Origin: Bin80 sp965220935 | GTDB lineage: Bacteria > Bacteroidota > Rhodothermia > Rhodothermales > Bin80 | DNA: 64,000 bases | Direction: 5' to 3' | Assembly (NCBI GenBank): GCA_965220935.1 | Contig: OZ244857.1 | Coordinates: forward strand, 1 to 64,000 | In this document: in pieces, positions 18,788-28,408 of the stretch | How positions within the stretch are numbered: position 1 is the stretch's first letter | How the letters are laid out: each line of letters starts with the position of its first letter | Program-made: the position numbers and the translations under genes | The notes under the pieces: model-generated | Database searches by the model: none | What the model was told of the DNA's origin: nothing | What the model saw: only the letters and a program-made list of their open reading frames with translations

Positions 18788-21700
18788 ATGCGCGGTTATG
18801 GCATAATTATATTGGGTCTGAGTATCTTCAGTGTTGGAATCGTTGGATGCAAAGATCCACGGCCTGTCTGGGTTCAGGGAGATGGATTTCAATATCTGGA
18901 CTTGCAGTTGAAAGGCACATCACGAAAAGGATTTACCGAAGTAGCAGTTTCACAGTCTGGAATGATCGCACAAAATCAGATTACCCTTGATGCAATCGCT
19001 GAAAATAGGCATATGATGCATGGATCTGGAATTGCTATTGGCGATGTTACAGGAGATGAACTACCAGATATTTATGTCGCAAGACTCGCAGCACATGATG
19101 TGCTTTATCAAAATCTTGGTAACTGGGAATTTGAAGATATCACCATCTGGTCTGGACTTGATAGTATGGATAAGGCAACGTCAGGGGTTGTGATGGCTGA
19201 CCTAGATGGTGATAATGACTTGGACATACTTTTAACGATGCCATTTGGCCCAGGGATTGTTTACAATAATGATGGACAGGGAAGATTCAACAAAATTCCT
19301 CATGCAGCAGGGCTTCAATCTTCTTATGCAAGTACTACAGCCGCTCTAGCGGATATTGACTTAGATGGAGATTTGGATATCTACATTGCCAGATATAAAC
19401 GTATTTCGCTTGCCGATAGCCTGCCACCAGAGAAAATCACATGGGAGGCCGTACTCCAAAAAGATCAACTAGTCCCAATAGATAAGTTTCAAAACCACTA
19501 CAGGTTCTCAACGTTTGGCACGCAAGTGATTCGTAGTGAATTAGCAGAACCAGATGGACTCTACATTAATGATGGGGCAGGGAATTTTTCACTAGTATCA
19601 TGGACTGACGGAGCATTTTTGGATGTTGATGGAACACCATTAGAATCTCCCCCAAGAGACTGGGCACTTACAGCAAAGTTTTACGATATCACAGCCGATG
19701 GTATTGCTGATTTATATGTCTGCAATGATTTTGACAGTGTGGACGAGTTATGGATTGGATTCGGTGATGGACGGTTTCAACGCGCCCCTTATGAGGCTCT
19801 ACGTAAGATGAGTAATGCAACGATGTCAGTGGATTTTTCAGATGTCAATCAAGACGGGATCATTGATTTTTTTACAACGGATATGTTGAGCCGTGATTAT
19901 GCAATGAGACTCCGGCAACGCAATACGAGAATACCGATTGACCCCCCACTGGGAACTGATTTTTTTCGCCCCCAAGAAATGCAAAATACTTTGATGATCG
20001 GCCGCGGAGATACAACCTTTGCAGAGTTGGCCTGGTTTTCTGAAATTGCTGCCTCCGACTGGTCATGGGCAACAGGGTTTATGGATATAGATCTTGATGG
20101 ATGGGAAGATATCCTCATTACTAATGGGCATGTCTTTGATGTGCAGAACCTTGATGCACAGAGGATGGAGCAGCACTACTTATCTGCGACTCCTTCATGG
20201 AAAGCAGCCAGACGACTGATACTAGATTTTCCGCCCCTCGCGCTCAAGAATGTCGCATTTCGTAATCGCGGAGATCTTACTTTTGAGGATATGCCAGACG
20301 GATGGGGGTTTGGACACTCCACAGATATTGCGCATGGAATGGCGTTTGGGGACTTAGATGGAGATGGAGATCTTGATGTAGTGGCTAACCGCCTGAATGC
20401 TCCACCCGGCGTATACAGAAATACGGGCAAAGCGGATCGTTTAGCGGTCAAGCTTCATGGCCAGCCACCAAATACCTCAGGAGTCGGAGCAACGATTCAG
20501 GTGCAGTGTTCGGGTTTGCCTATCCAAACCAAACAAATCTCCGCTGGAGGAAGTTATTTATCATCAAATCAATTAATGGCCGTATTTGCAGTGAATGACC
20601 CTCCCTGCAAGATGGAGGTTGCATGGCCTAGTGCCCGACGCTCATATGTGCAGGTCAATAAGGCGAATAGGCTTTATGTCGTTCAAGAGTCAGACGCAGT
20701 GGACACAATAGATTCCCACCCCCCTCTGACACCAATGTATCAACTTCATGAGGAACTACCGCCAATGATTGAACATGACTTTGACGATTTTTCGGTTCAA
20801 CCCCTTCTTCCCTGGCGATTAAGTCGTAGAGGCCCTGCGCTGGCCGTTGTAGACCTGGATGGTGATGGGCAAGATGAACTTCTTGAGGGAGGAGGACGAT
20901 CGCATAGGATTCGGCATCATGGCAATCCTATTCTGGATTCACTACGCGGGGATGCGACGGCCGTACTCGGTATACCAATTGAATCAGATAGGACTCAAAT
21001 TTTCATTGGTGAATCAAACTATGAAGATCGGTTAGATACATCGTGGGTGCATGTTTACGATGTGACCTCTGATGCCCAGCAAGTCAGGCACCAAAAGATT
21101 CCCTTTGGATCGGCCACCCCCGGCCCGTTATCTGTTGCTGATATAGACCTTGATGGAGATCTTGATCTATTTGTCGGGGGGCAGTTTATTCCAGGTTCTT
21201 ATCCTAAGTCTGCTGACAGTCGCATCTTTCTCAATGAAAAAGGGAATTACTCATTTAATCCAATCTTGAGTCAGCCTTTTAAGCAACTTGGACGTATAAG
21301 CGGCAGTGTATTTGGGGATTTAGATAAAGATGGATACACGGACTTGGTTTTGGCCACCGAATGGGGCCCTATTCATGTATTCAAAGGATCTGAAAGCGGC
21401 TTCTCTAAGCAGACGGCTTCTCTTGGGCTTACATCTTGGAAGGGATGGTGGAGAGGGGTTTCCCTTGGAGATTTCGATGGAGATGGTTTACTTGATATCG
21501 TCGCATCAAATATGGGATGGAATCACCGATATGGAAGCGATAGTCAGGTTCAAATCCACTACGGCGATTTTAATGTAGATGGCAGGACTGATGTGTTGGA
21601 ATCTTTCTTTGATCCTGCTAGCTCCATGTACAGGCCATCTCGGATGCTAGATGAGCTCGTACAGGTGATTCCTCCCCCACTGATGCGCATTAACTCTTAC

Positions 21701-22402
21701 ACTGAGTTCAGTTACTCAGATGCAATAGAACTGATTCCATCTCATAGTGATAAGTCACAATTTTTGGAAACCAACGTTTATGCATCTAGCCTATTCCTCA
21801 ACCGAAAAGATCATTTTGAGCAACAATCCCTGCACAGAAAAGCACAGGAAAGTGCGGCGATAAGTCCAATCGTTATTGATGCCAATGGAGATGGTAATGA
21901 AGACATTGTCTTGTCGCAGAACTGGTTTGCATTTCCGTTATCAACACCAAGGCAGGATGCTGGTCGAGGATTGTTGCTCTTGGGGCACGGAGATGGTACA
22001 TTTACAGCTGAATTACATTCAGGCTTTAAGGTTTATGGCGAAGGACGCGCTATTTCAGTTGGAGATTTTGATGGGGATGGTCACGAGGAAATTGCATTTG
22101 CGCAACATCATGGATCAACACTCATCTATAAAATGTTGACAGACCGCAGAAAAATTTTCATTAGCTTTGAAGATCCTTCAGATGCAATTGGAGCCATTCT
22201 TCGTGTCGTATACGAAGATGGTCAATTCGGCCCTGCCAGAATCGTGACTGCAGGAAACGGATATTGGTCACAAAGCGCACTGTCAACTACTTTAGGTATG
22301 GCAAGTGATTCAATTCGTGCTGTTGAGGTGACTTGGCCTGGTCAAGCGCCCAAGCGTATAGGCATCAATCAAACGTCCATGAATCTCGTATTAAAGAAAT
22401 AG
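18788..22402 (+). CDS. FG-GAP/VCBS repeat lipoprotein with two ASPIC/UnbV domains
   Basis: The 1,204-residue protein begins MRGYGIIILGLSIFSVGIVGC, a lipoprotein signal with Cys at residue 21; an upstream in-frame ATG at 18773 is less likely. It carries about 13 Ca-binding FG-GAP-type loops (for example DLDGDNDLDI, DIDLDGDLDIY, DFDGDGLLDIV), which build one or two beta-propellers. A first ASPIC/UnbV domain is at GVGATIQVQCSG to MEVAWPSARRS and a second is at the C-terminus (GYWSQSALSTTLG to VEVTWPGQAP). CRTAC1-like proteins of this type are abundant in FCB and marine bacteria, are exported, and have no settled function. The next gene follows after 8 bases and is a shorter relative, so the pair are probably partners or a duplication. 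Confidence 0.88.
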   Translation: MRGYGIIILGLSIFSVGIVGCKDPRPVWVQGDGFQYLDLQLKGTSRKGFTEVAVSQSGMIAQNQITLDAIAENRHMMHGSGIAIGDVTGDELPDIYVARLAAHDVLYQNLGNWEFEDITIWSGLDSMDKATSGVVMADLDGDNDLDILLTMPFGPGIVYNNDGQGRFNKIPHAAGLQSSYASTTAALADIDLDGDLDIYIARYKRISLADSLPPEKITWEAVLQKDQLVPIDKFQNHYRFSTFGTQVIRSELAEPDGLYINDGAGNFSLVSWTDGAFLDVDGTPLESPPRDWALTAKFYDITADGIADLYVCNDFDSVDELWIGFGDGRFQRAPYEALRKMSNATMSVDFSDVNQDGIIDFFTTDMLSRDYAMRLRQRNTRIPIDPPLGTDFFRPQEMQNTLMIGRGDTTFAELAWFSEIAASDWSWATGFMDIDLDGWEDILITNGHVFDVQNLDAQRMEQHYLSATPSWKAARRLILDFPPLALKNVAFRNRGDLTFEDMPDGWGFGHSTDIAHGMAFGDLDGDGDLDVVANRLNAPPGVYRNTGKADRLAVKLHGQPPNTSGVGATIQVQCSGLPIQTKQISAGGSYLSSNQLMAVFAVNDPPCKMEVAWPSARRSYVQVNKANRLYVVQESDAVDTIDSHPPLTPMYQLHEELPPMIEHDFDDFSVQPLLPWRLSRRGPALAVVDLDGDGQDELLEGGGRSHRIRHHGNPILDSLRGDATAVLGIPIESDRTQIFIGESNYEDRLDTSWVHVYDVTSDAQQVRHQKIPFGSATPGPLSVADIDLDGDLDLFVGGQFIPGSYPKSADSRIFLNEKGNYSFNPILSQPFKQLGRISGSVFGDLDKDGYTDLVLATEWGPIHVFKGSESGFSKQTASLGLTSWKGWWRGVSLGDFDGDGLLDIVASNMGWNHRYGSDSQVQIHYGDFNVDGRTDVLESFFDPASSMYRPSRMLDELVQVIPPPLMRINSYTEFSYSDAIELIPSHSDKSQFLETNVYASSLFLNRKDHFEQQSLHRKAQESAAISPIVIDANGDGNEDIVLSQNWFAFPLSTPRQDAGRGLLLLGHGDGTFTAELHSGFKVYGEGRAISVGDFDGDGHEEIAFAQHHGSTLIYKMLTDRRKIFISFEDPSDAIGAILRVVYEDGQFGPARIVTAGNGYWSQSALSTTLGMASDSIRAVEVTWPGQAPKRIGINQTSMNLVLKK

Positions 22403-22410
22403 CCCAATTG

Positions 22411-24567
22411 ATGCGTTGGCTACTGACGACGGTTTTAATTTTGAGTGCATGTTCCTCCTCCATATCCGAAGGAACACGAAATATGGCCGCTGAATTGGAG
22501 CGGATAGCCGTTGAAACGGATCAGAATCCGATTCGCAACGCACATGCAAATCACGCCAGAGTCGCCGAATTAAAAACAGTGACCCCACCCGAGCAGATTC
22601 AAGATCGGGTACAGTATCATGCGACACTTGCTACAGAATTGTTGCGTGCAGGGGAAAGTGACGAAGCGGTTGAAATTTTTGGAGCAATCTTAGAATCCAT
22701 AGATTCCGAGCCAGGTCTTTTTGATCCATCATGGCGTTTGGCAGTGATGGATCACCTAGCATTGAGTTATTTACGAATTGGAGAGCAGGAGAATTGCGTG
22801 ATTAATCATGCGGCGTCTAGATGCCTTTTTCCAATTTCCCCTGAAGGGGTTCATACTATGCGGAGAGGATCAGAAATGGCCATCCACTGGTATGAGCATA
22901 TATTGAATCAGGACTCTACTGATCTCAATTCAATGTGGCTTCTAAATCTGGCGCACATGACTCTGGGGAGCTATCCTGTTGGCGTTAATCCGAAGCGGCG
23001 CATTCCCCAGAAGTCTATTCAAACCTTCACTGGTTTGCAAAGGTTTGATGATATTGCACCTCAATTGGGTGTCAATGTAATGGGGCTATCAGGAGGGGTC
23101 GTATTAGAGGATTTATCGGGAGATGGCCACCTAGATTTGATGGTATCATCTTGGGGGCTCAGAGACCAATTAAGATATTTCGAAAATGATGGTCATGGTG
23201 GGTTCAAAGAGCGGACGGCCTCAGCGGGACTTACTGGTTTAACGGGCGGTCTTAATCTGATCCATGCAGATTTTGACAATGACGGCGACCACGATATATT
23301 GGTTCTACGAGGCGCATGGCTTAGTGAAGGGCATCCAAACTCCCTCCTACGCAATAACGGTCAAGGAAGGTTTGAGGATGTCACCATAGAATCTGGAATT
23401 TATTCTCGTTACCCGACCCAAACAGCGGCATGGAGTGATTTTGATTTAGATGGAGATTTAGATCTCTTTATAGGTAATGAAGCAACCCCCATGTCTGGAT
23501 TTAACCAAAGTGAATTGTATATCAATCAAGGCAATGGAACGTTTCAAGAGTCTGCATCTGAATATGGAGTTGGTGTTAGTGGATATGTGAAGGCGGTTGT
23601 ATGGGGAGATTATAATAATGATGGATGGCCAGATTTGTTTATGAGTCGGTATCTTGAAGGAAATTCTCTTTTTCGTAATGACATGGGTCGTACATTTACC
23701 GATGTCAGTCAACAGGCTGGAATCCAAGAGCCAATTGATAGTTTTCCAGCGTGGTTCTGGGATTACGATAATGATGGTTGGCTTGACTTGTTTGTTTCCG
23801 GCTGGCGTGCTACTGCAGGAGATGTTGCGGCTGAATATCTTGAATTGGAAGGCCAGGATGAGAAGCCTCGGTTATATCGTAACTTGGGCAATGGGACATT
23901 TAAGGATGTAGCCTCGCAGGTAGGACTCAATAAAGTGATGTACACGATGGGATCTAATTTCGGTGATCTTGACGGAGATGGGTGGCTGGATTTTTATGTC
24001 GGAACGGGCGATCCAAACCTTCGTGCATTAATGCCAAATCGAATGTTCCAGAATGTTGATGGGGCTCGTTTTGAAGAGGTTACCGCATCGGGAGGGTTTG
24101 GACATCTACAAAAGGGACATGGAGTTGCATTTGGGGATATTGATCATGATGGAGATCAGGATATATATCAGGTGATGGGAGGCGCTTTTGAAGGCGATCT
24201 TGCTCAAAATACGCTATTTGAGAATCCAGGTCACGACAACGCGTGGGTCATCCTTTCTCTTGAAGGCACTGTATCCAACCGAAGTGCGATCGGTGCTCGG
24301 ATCAAAGTTGTGACAGACTCAGATACGTTACATCGCGTGGTCAGCACAGGCGGGAGTTTTGGATCATCACCTCTCCGCGTAGAAATTGGTCTTGGTCAGA
24401 GTGAATCTATAAAGGAAGTCATCGTCAGTTGGCCTAATAGTGCTGGCTTAGTTCAGAGGTTTTCAAATATTCCGATAAGACACTTAGTCAGACTTCAAGA
24501 GGGAGACCCAAGTTTTGAAAGTATACCCGTCAATGCCGTACAATTTAGAGGAACGCATCCATCATGA
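22411..24567 (+). CDS. TPR plus FG-GAP/UnbV lipoprotein (CRTAC1-like)
   Basis: The start is the ATG at 22411, which gives MRWLLTTVLILSACSSS, a clear lipobox (L-S-A-C); a longer frame would overlap the previous gene by 70 bp. Residues about 30-190 are helical and TPR-like (LLRAGESDEAVEIFGAIL, LDHLALSYLRIGEQENC). They are followed by seven FG-GAP loops (DLSGDGHLDLM, DFDNDGDHDIL, DYDNDGWLDLF and others) and a C-terminal ASPIC/UnbV domain (VVSTGGSFGSSPLRVEIGLG). It is an exported outer-membrane or surface lipoprotein of unknown ligand. It overlaps the following GWxTD gene by four bases, so the three genes are surely one transcript. Confidence 0.87.
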   Translation: MRWLLTTVLILSACSSSISEGTRNMAAELERIAVETDQNPIRNAHANHARVAELKTVTPPEQIQDRVQYHATLATELLRAGESDEAVEIFGAILESIDSEPGLFDPSWRLAVMDHLALSYLRIGEQENCVINHAASRCLFPISPEGVHTMRRGSEMAIHWYEHILNQDSTDLNSMWLLNLAHMTLGSYPVGVNPKRRIPQKSIQTFTGLQRFDDIAPQLGVNVMGLSGGVVLEDLSGDGHLDLMVSSWGLRDQLRYFENDGHGGFKERTASAGLTGLTGGLNLIHADFDNDGDHDILVLRGAWLSEGHPNSLLRNNGQGRFEDVTIESGIYSRYPTQTAAWSDFDLDGDLDLFIGNEATPMSGFNQSELYINQGNGTFQESASEYGVGVSGYVKAVVWGDYNNDGWPDLFMSRYLEGNSLFRNDMGRTFTDVSQQAGIQEPIDSFPAWFWDYDNDGWLDLFVSGWRATAGDVAAEYLELEGQDEKPRLYRNLGNGTFKDVASQVGLNKVMYTMGSNFGDLDGDGWLDFYVGTGDPNLRALMPNRMFQNVDGARFEEVTASGGFGHLQKGHGVAFGDIDHDGDQDIYQVMGGAFEGDLAQNTLFENPGHDNAWVILSLEGTVSNRSAIGARIKVVTDSDTLHRVVSTGGSFGSSPLRVEIGLGQSESIKEVIVSWPNSAGLVQRFSNIPIRHLVRLQEGDPSFESIPVNAVQFRGTHPS

Positions 24568-26309
24568 AACATTGCAGTGCCTACTGTCTGGTTATATGTC
24601 TGGCCGTCCATGGCCTATGGGCGCAGTCATTGAATATTGAGAGTATTGCACAATCGGTGAACGACTATGAATCTGTCTTTGCAGAAGATGGTGATGATGC
24701 CTTGTTGGAGCTAGAACTGATGCGATTGATTCCTCTTCTACCCGAGTCAACGCTTGAGGAGGTCAATAGGGTAAATTCGGACTTCACTGATCAGAGCATC
24801 AGAAATACTGTGATGCGTTGGTGGAGGAGTCAGGATCCGCTTCCTGCATCACCTGTCAATGAGAGAATGATTGAACATGTCCGACGCGTCAATTATGCGT
24901 TAGAATATTATGCATGTTCATCCTGTAGAACAGGATATGATGACCGGGGTGAAATTTATGTTCGATATGGTGAACCCGAAAGGATCACCGAGATAACGTT
25001 TGATGATCCAGTACTGATTGATGCAGTCTTTCAACCTGGCGTTTCAGTGAGCCCATCAGATTTTCCAGATAATGAATTTTGGAGATATCTGAATATTAAT
25101 CGTGATGCCTACTTTCTATTTATTCAAAGGGGAAATCACTACCAGAGAGGAACTACTACAGATCTCATTCCCAGCGCACTGCGTGCGAGTATTGGGCGGT
25201 CGGGAAGAGGTCAGGTCAAATCCAAGATGCTCCTTGCCGTTATTCGCTCAATCTATGAGCAGCTAGCGTTAGAGCATCCAAATTTTGGACCGAGATATGC
25301 TGACGTTGATCAGTGGTGGATGGCACATCATGATACAGGTCGGCTACGAAATCGCGACCCCATAGAGAATGCAAAGATTATTACAGGTGCAGGGGGCTTA
25401 TCTCGAGAATCAGATCAACCTACGCAAGATCTCAACCGACCTATTGCGGCCTATGCCCAAGGGATCATCATGAATGCCGATGTGCAAGATCAAGTTGCAT
25501 CTTATCATTTAGAGAAGACCATCCCTGCAAGCACATCTGAAGTCCTCAAAGTGTTTCCACCGTTTACAGTGAGTATGCGTCATGCACGATTTTTGAAGTC
25601 AGATGGAACGACCACGACAGAAATCTACTGGCATCCAGAACTAGATAGTTATTCTCTTGTCTCTGACACGACAGGTGTAGAGTATATCATTCAGACCTAT
25701 TTAGCCCACCAAGGTGACGATTATGAGACGATCAAGAGTGTTAACGAAGTCGTTCGTGTTCAAATAGATCCTTCTGTTGAGGCGATGACAGTTCCTGTGC
25801 GGACAATTGAAATTGATCAATTGACCGATCTTTATCATCTGGCCATTCAATGGAATCAGCACCAGATCATGTTAGAGGGCAACAGGGGGCAACACCAAGT
25901 CGCATCTATGAGAATTGATTCGCTCACTGCGCTGGACGCTAGCGGAATGACTTTGGAGATGAGTGACTTAAAACCCATCGTCTCAGCGGGGTTTGACCAT
26001 TCATTTCCCTGGCCGCATTTTTGGATTCATAGTGAGATGAATTTTGGATTGGTCTTTGAAATTTACCACTTAACCTATGGTCCAGAGGATGTCACATCCT
26101 ACTCAATCACATATGATGTTTCTAGAAAGCGCGGGCGCAGCACCTCTACGAGTTTGGAATCTGAAGGTGACAGTCGAATGGTTAAGGAGGAGATTTTATT
26201 GGAATTAGGCGATAAGACTGGAGAGATAGAAGTGACTGTAACCGTCAAGGATCTGATTTCTGAAAATGAGATATCAAGGGGGCTTACATTGGTATTAGTT
26301 GATGACTAA
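24564..26309 (+). CDS. GWxTD-domain secreted protein
   Basis: This 581-residue protein has a Sec signal peptide (MKHCSAYCLVICLAVHGLWA, cut before QSL). The family hallmark is the segment RTGYDDRGEIYVRYGEPERI around residue 120 (RxGxDDRG.IYIRYGEP), followed by EFWRYLNINRDAYFLF. In the family this domain appears in exported proteins of Acidobacteria, Rhodothermota and relatives, and no biochemical role is established. The C-terminal 250 residues look all-beta. ATGA overlap with the FG-GAP lipoprotein upstream and a second overlap with the MGMT gene downstream place it in a four-gene operon. The context suggests a common envelope role with the lipoproteins. Confidence 0.85.
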   Translation: MKHCSAYCLVICLAVHGLWAQSLNIESIAQSVNDYESVFAEDGDDALLELELMRLIPLLPESTLEEVNRVNSDFTDQSIRNTVMRWWRSQDPLPASPVNERMIEHVRRVNYALEYYACSSCRTGYDDRGEIYVRYGEPERITEITFDDPVLIDAVFQPGVSVSPSDFPDNEFWRYLNINRDAYFLFIQRGNHYQRGTTTDLIPSALRASIGRSGRGQVKSKMLLAVIRSIYEQLALEHPNFGPRYADVDQWWMAHHDTGRLRNRDPIENAKIITGAGGLSRESDQPTQDLNRPIAAYAQGIIMNADVQDQVASYHLEKTIPASTSEVLKVFPPFTVSMRHARFLKSDGTTTTEIYWHPELDSYSLVSDTTGVEYIIQTYLAHQGDDYETIKSVNEVVRVQIDPSVEAMTVPVRTIEIDQLTDLYHLAIQWNQHQIMLEGNRGQHQVASMRIDSLTALDASGMTLEMSDLKPIVSAGFDHSFPWPHFWIHSEMNFGLVFEIYHLTYGPEDVTSYSITYDVSRKRGRSTSTSLESEGDSRMVKEEILLELGDKTGEIEVTVTVKDLISENEISRGLTLVLVDD

Positions 26310-26631
26310 AGGTGATTTTTTTGAAAATGTATGGGATACAGTGGCCCAGATCCCAGAGTCAAAAGTCACGACCTATGGGCATATTGCCGAGTATCTTGGA
26401 AGTAGAAGTGCAGCGCGTACAGTTGGTTGGGCTCTCAAAGCTGCAAAGGGCACACATTTACCATGCCACAGGGTCGTTAATCGGTACGGAGCATTGACGG
26501 GGGCAAGGAATTTTGGAGATCCTGAGTTAATGGAAAAATTGCTTCGCGCAGAGGGTGTCACGTTTAATCAGGCGGGTTGTGTGATTCTGTCAAAGCATCT
26601 GTGGATTCCAGATCCTCAATCATTTTCTTAG
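26302..26631 (+). CDS. MGMT-family (Ogt C-terminal-like) DNA-binding protein
   Basis: About 109 residues containing the DNA-binding and active-site domain of O6-alkylguanine transferases: a winged helix (TTYGHIAEYLGSRSAARTVG, with the arginine finger) and the active-site motif LPCHRVVNRYG. Because the Cys of PCHR is kept (Trp in alkyltransferase-like ATL proteins), it may still accept alkyl groups, although the N-terminal domain of full-length Ogt is absent. The ATG at 26302 overlaps the GWxTD stop by eight bases and is preferred over the TTG at 26299. Its place in an envelope-protein operon is probably a transcription convenience. Confidence 0.85.
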   Translation: MTKGDFFENVWDTVAQIPESKVTTYGHIAEYLGSRSAARTVGWALKAAKGTHLPCHRVVNRYGALTGARNFGDPELMEKLLRAEGVTFNQAGCVILSKHLWIPDPQSFS

Positions 26632-26643
26632 AAAATCACTAAG

Positions 26644-26661
26644 GGGGCAGAGAGTTGCCCC
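26644..26661. terminator. Hairpin between convergent genes
   Basis: GGGGCA at 26644-26649 pairs perfectly with TGCCCC at 26656-26661 around a six-base loop, in the 31-bp gap between the MGMT gene and aroA, which converge. The flanking T runs are poor on both sides, so its role as a bidirectional terminator is inferred from position. Confidence 0.45.
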
Positions 26662-26662
26662 G

Positions 26663-27943
26663 TTAGGTTTGTAGAGAGGATAGTGTTTCCCAGAATTCGG
26701 GAAAAGAGACTGACGCGGCTTCTGCATTATGAATCGCAGTTGTGCCATCAGAGGCTAATCCAGCAACGGCCATCGCCATTGCGATCCGGTGGTCATGATG
26801 GCTTGAAACGGTCGTACCAGTGAGAGGAACTTCTCCAGAGATAGCAAATCCATCCTCAAATTCTTCAATGTCAGCACCAAGGCGCCTTAAATTTTTTACA
26901 ATCACGTCAATACGATCGCATTCTTTATAGCGCAGTTCTCTGGCATCACGAACAATGGTTGTGCCTTTTGCGAATGCTCCTGCAACGGCAATGATTGGGA
27001 TTTCGTCAATAATGTTTGGGATTTGATGACCTCCTATTGAGACTCCATTCAATTGCGCTCTCTCAACGGTCAGATCACCGAATGGTTCAACTTCTGATGA
27101 TGAAACATCGTGAATTTTAATGGTTGCCCCCATACGTTCAAGCACATCAAGTAAGGCGGTTCGACTTGGGTTAAGTCCAATTTTTGATAGGTGAACAGGC
27201 CCAGTTCCCACAATAGAGGCAGCAACGATGATAAATGCAGCTGCAGAAAAGTCACCAGGTAAAACAACTGACCCGTGAGGAATAGGAAGAGATGTGTCGG
27301 AATAGATCAGGATCTCTTGATCTGACTGAGATACTGGAAGATGCAGCATCCGCTCTGTATGATCTCTTGATGGAATTGACTCTCGAACCACTGTACGTCC
27401 CTTAGCCCAAAGCCCTGCCAGAAGCACACAGGATTTTACCTGTGCAGATGCCACGGGAAGGCCGTAGTCAATACCTGTGATTTGGTTGGAGGGTTGAATT
27501 TGAATTGGGGCATGACCATCGGTGAGCATGATGTTGGCTCCCATGGCCGTTAATGGCTTTGCGATACGCCCCATTGGGCGTGCTGTCAGGGAGGCATCCC
27601 CGATGAGTTCACTCCTAAACGGCTGTCCGACCAACATTCCAGAAAGTAGCCGCATCGTTGTTCCAGAATTTCCACATTTGAGTGAGGCATCGGGTTTACG
27701 AAATCCATTTCGTCCGACTCCTTCCACGATGACAGAATGATTTGAGAATACTCTGATTGGAACGCCCAATTGTTTGAGGCAAGAAAGTGTGCTTTGCGGA
27801 TCCTGACTTTTGGGAAAATTATCCAGAGTGGATACGCCGTTTGCAATAGATGCAAAGAGGGCTGCTCGGTGGGCAATGGATTTATCTGCGGGGAGTTGTA
27901 CTTGCCCAGAAAAACGTGCGGCTTTAGAGACAGTATGCACCAT
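26663..27943 (-). CDS. aroA: 3-phosphoshikimate 1-carboxyvinyltransferase (EPSP synthase)
   Basis: AroA transfers the enolpyruvyl group of PEP to shikimate-3-phosphate in the aromatic amino acid pathway. The 426-residue length is normal. Visible motifs are QLPADKSIAHRAALFASIA near the N-terminus (PEP and S3P contacts), CGNSGTTMRLLSGML, a SRDHTERML segment, LPGDFSAAAF, and the late RELRYKECDRI with HHDHRIAMAMAVAGL. The variant DKSIAHR (for DKSISHR) is common outside Proteobacteria. The gene stands alone and converges with the FG-GAP/GWxTD operon. Confidence 0.95.
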   Translation of the reverse strand: MVHTVSKAARFSGQVQLPADKSIAHRAALFASIANGVSTLDNFPKSQDPQSTLSCLKQLGVPIRVFSNHSVIVEGVGRNGFRKPDASLKCGNSGTTMRLLSGMLVGQPFRSELIGDASLTARPMGRIAKPLTAMGANIMLTDGHAPIQIQPSNQITGIDYGLPVASAQVKSCVLLAGLWAKGRTVVRESIPSRDHTERMLHLPVSQSDQEILIYSDTSLPIPHGSVVLPGDFSAAAFIIVAASIVGTGPVHLSKIGLNPSRTALLDVLERMGATIKIHDVSSSEVEPFGDLTVERAQLNGVSIGGHQIPNIIDEIPIIAVAGAFAKGTTIVRDARELRYKECDRIDVIVKNLRRLGADIEEFEDGFAISGEVPLTGTTVSSHHDHRIAMAMAVAGLASDGTTAIHNAEAASVSFPEFWETLSSLQT

Positions 27944-28408
27944 AGTTAAATGGAAGAATTTCTTTATATGACGTTGTAGCTATCTCAACGCATTAAGAAA
28001 TCTTAATCATTGATCACATTTTGGCTGAAAAATTAAAAATAATTCTCTGCAAGGTGTTTGATTTGGGTATCAGATAAGAGAGGAATTCTTAGGGAATACT
28101 ATATTTCTGATTCATCAATATTTGTACTGAAAGTCAATATGTATTCTGATGAAAGTTCGCATTTATCAGAGATTGTCTCTTGGGCTTGGTTCACGTATAT
28201 CTGACAATAAATTGAGTATGATTCAGTATATACGTTGATTCATTTCTATACTCCTAGCAGCATTGAATTGTATCCAAGGGGGAGTTTTTAGAATGTGTAA
28301 ATGCAGGGTTAAAGAATGGCTAAACCAGTGAGATCCAGGTGATCTAATTGAAAACAGCCTATAACTGACTTTGATCCAACCTCTACACAAAATTACCTGA
28401 TTACTCCA
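27944..28408. other. Intergenic, 465 bp, no gene seen
   Basis: AT-rich with stops in all frames. It lies between the start of aroA and the 3' end of the coiled-coil gene, so it should contain the aroA promoter. No repeat or RNA structure stood out. Confidence 0.45.
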
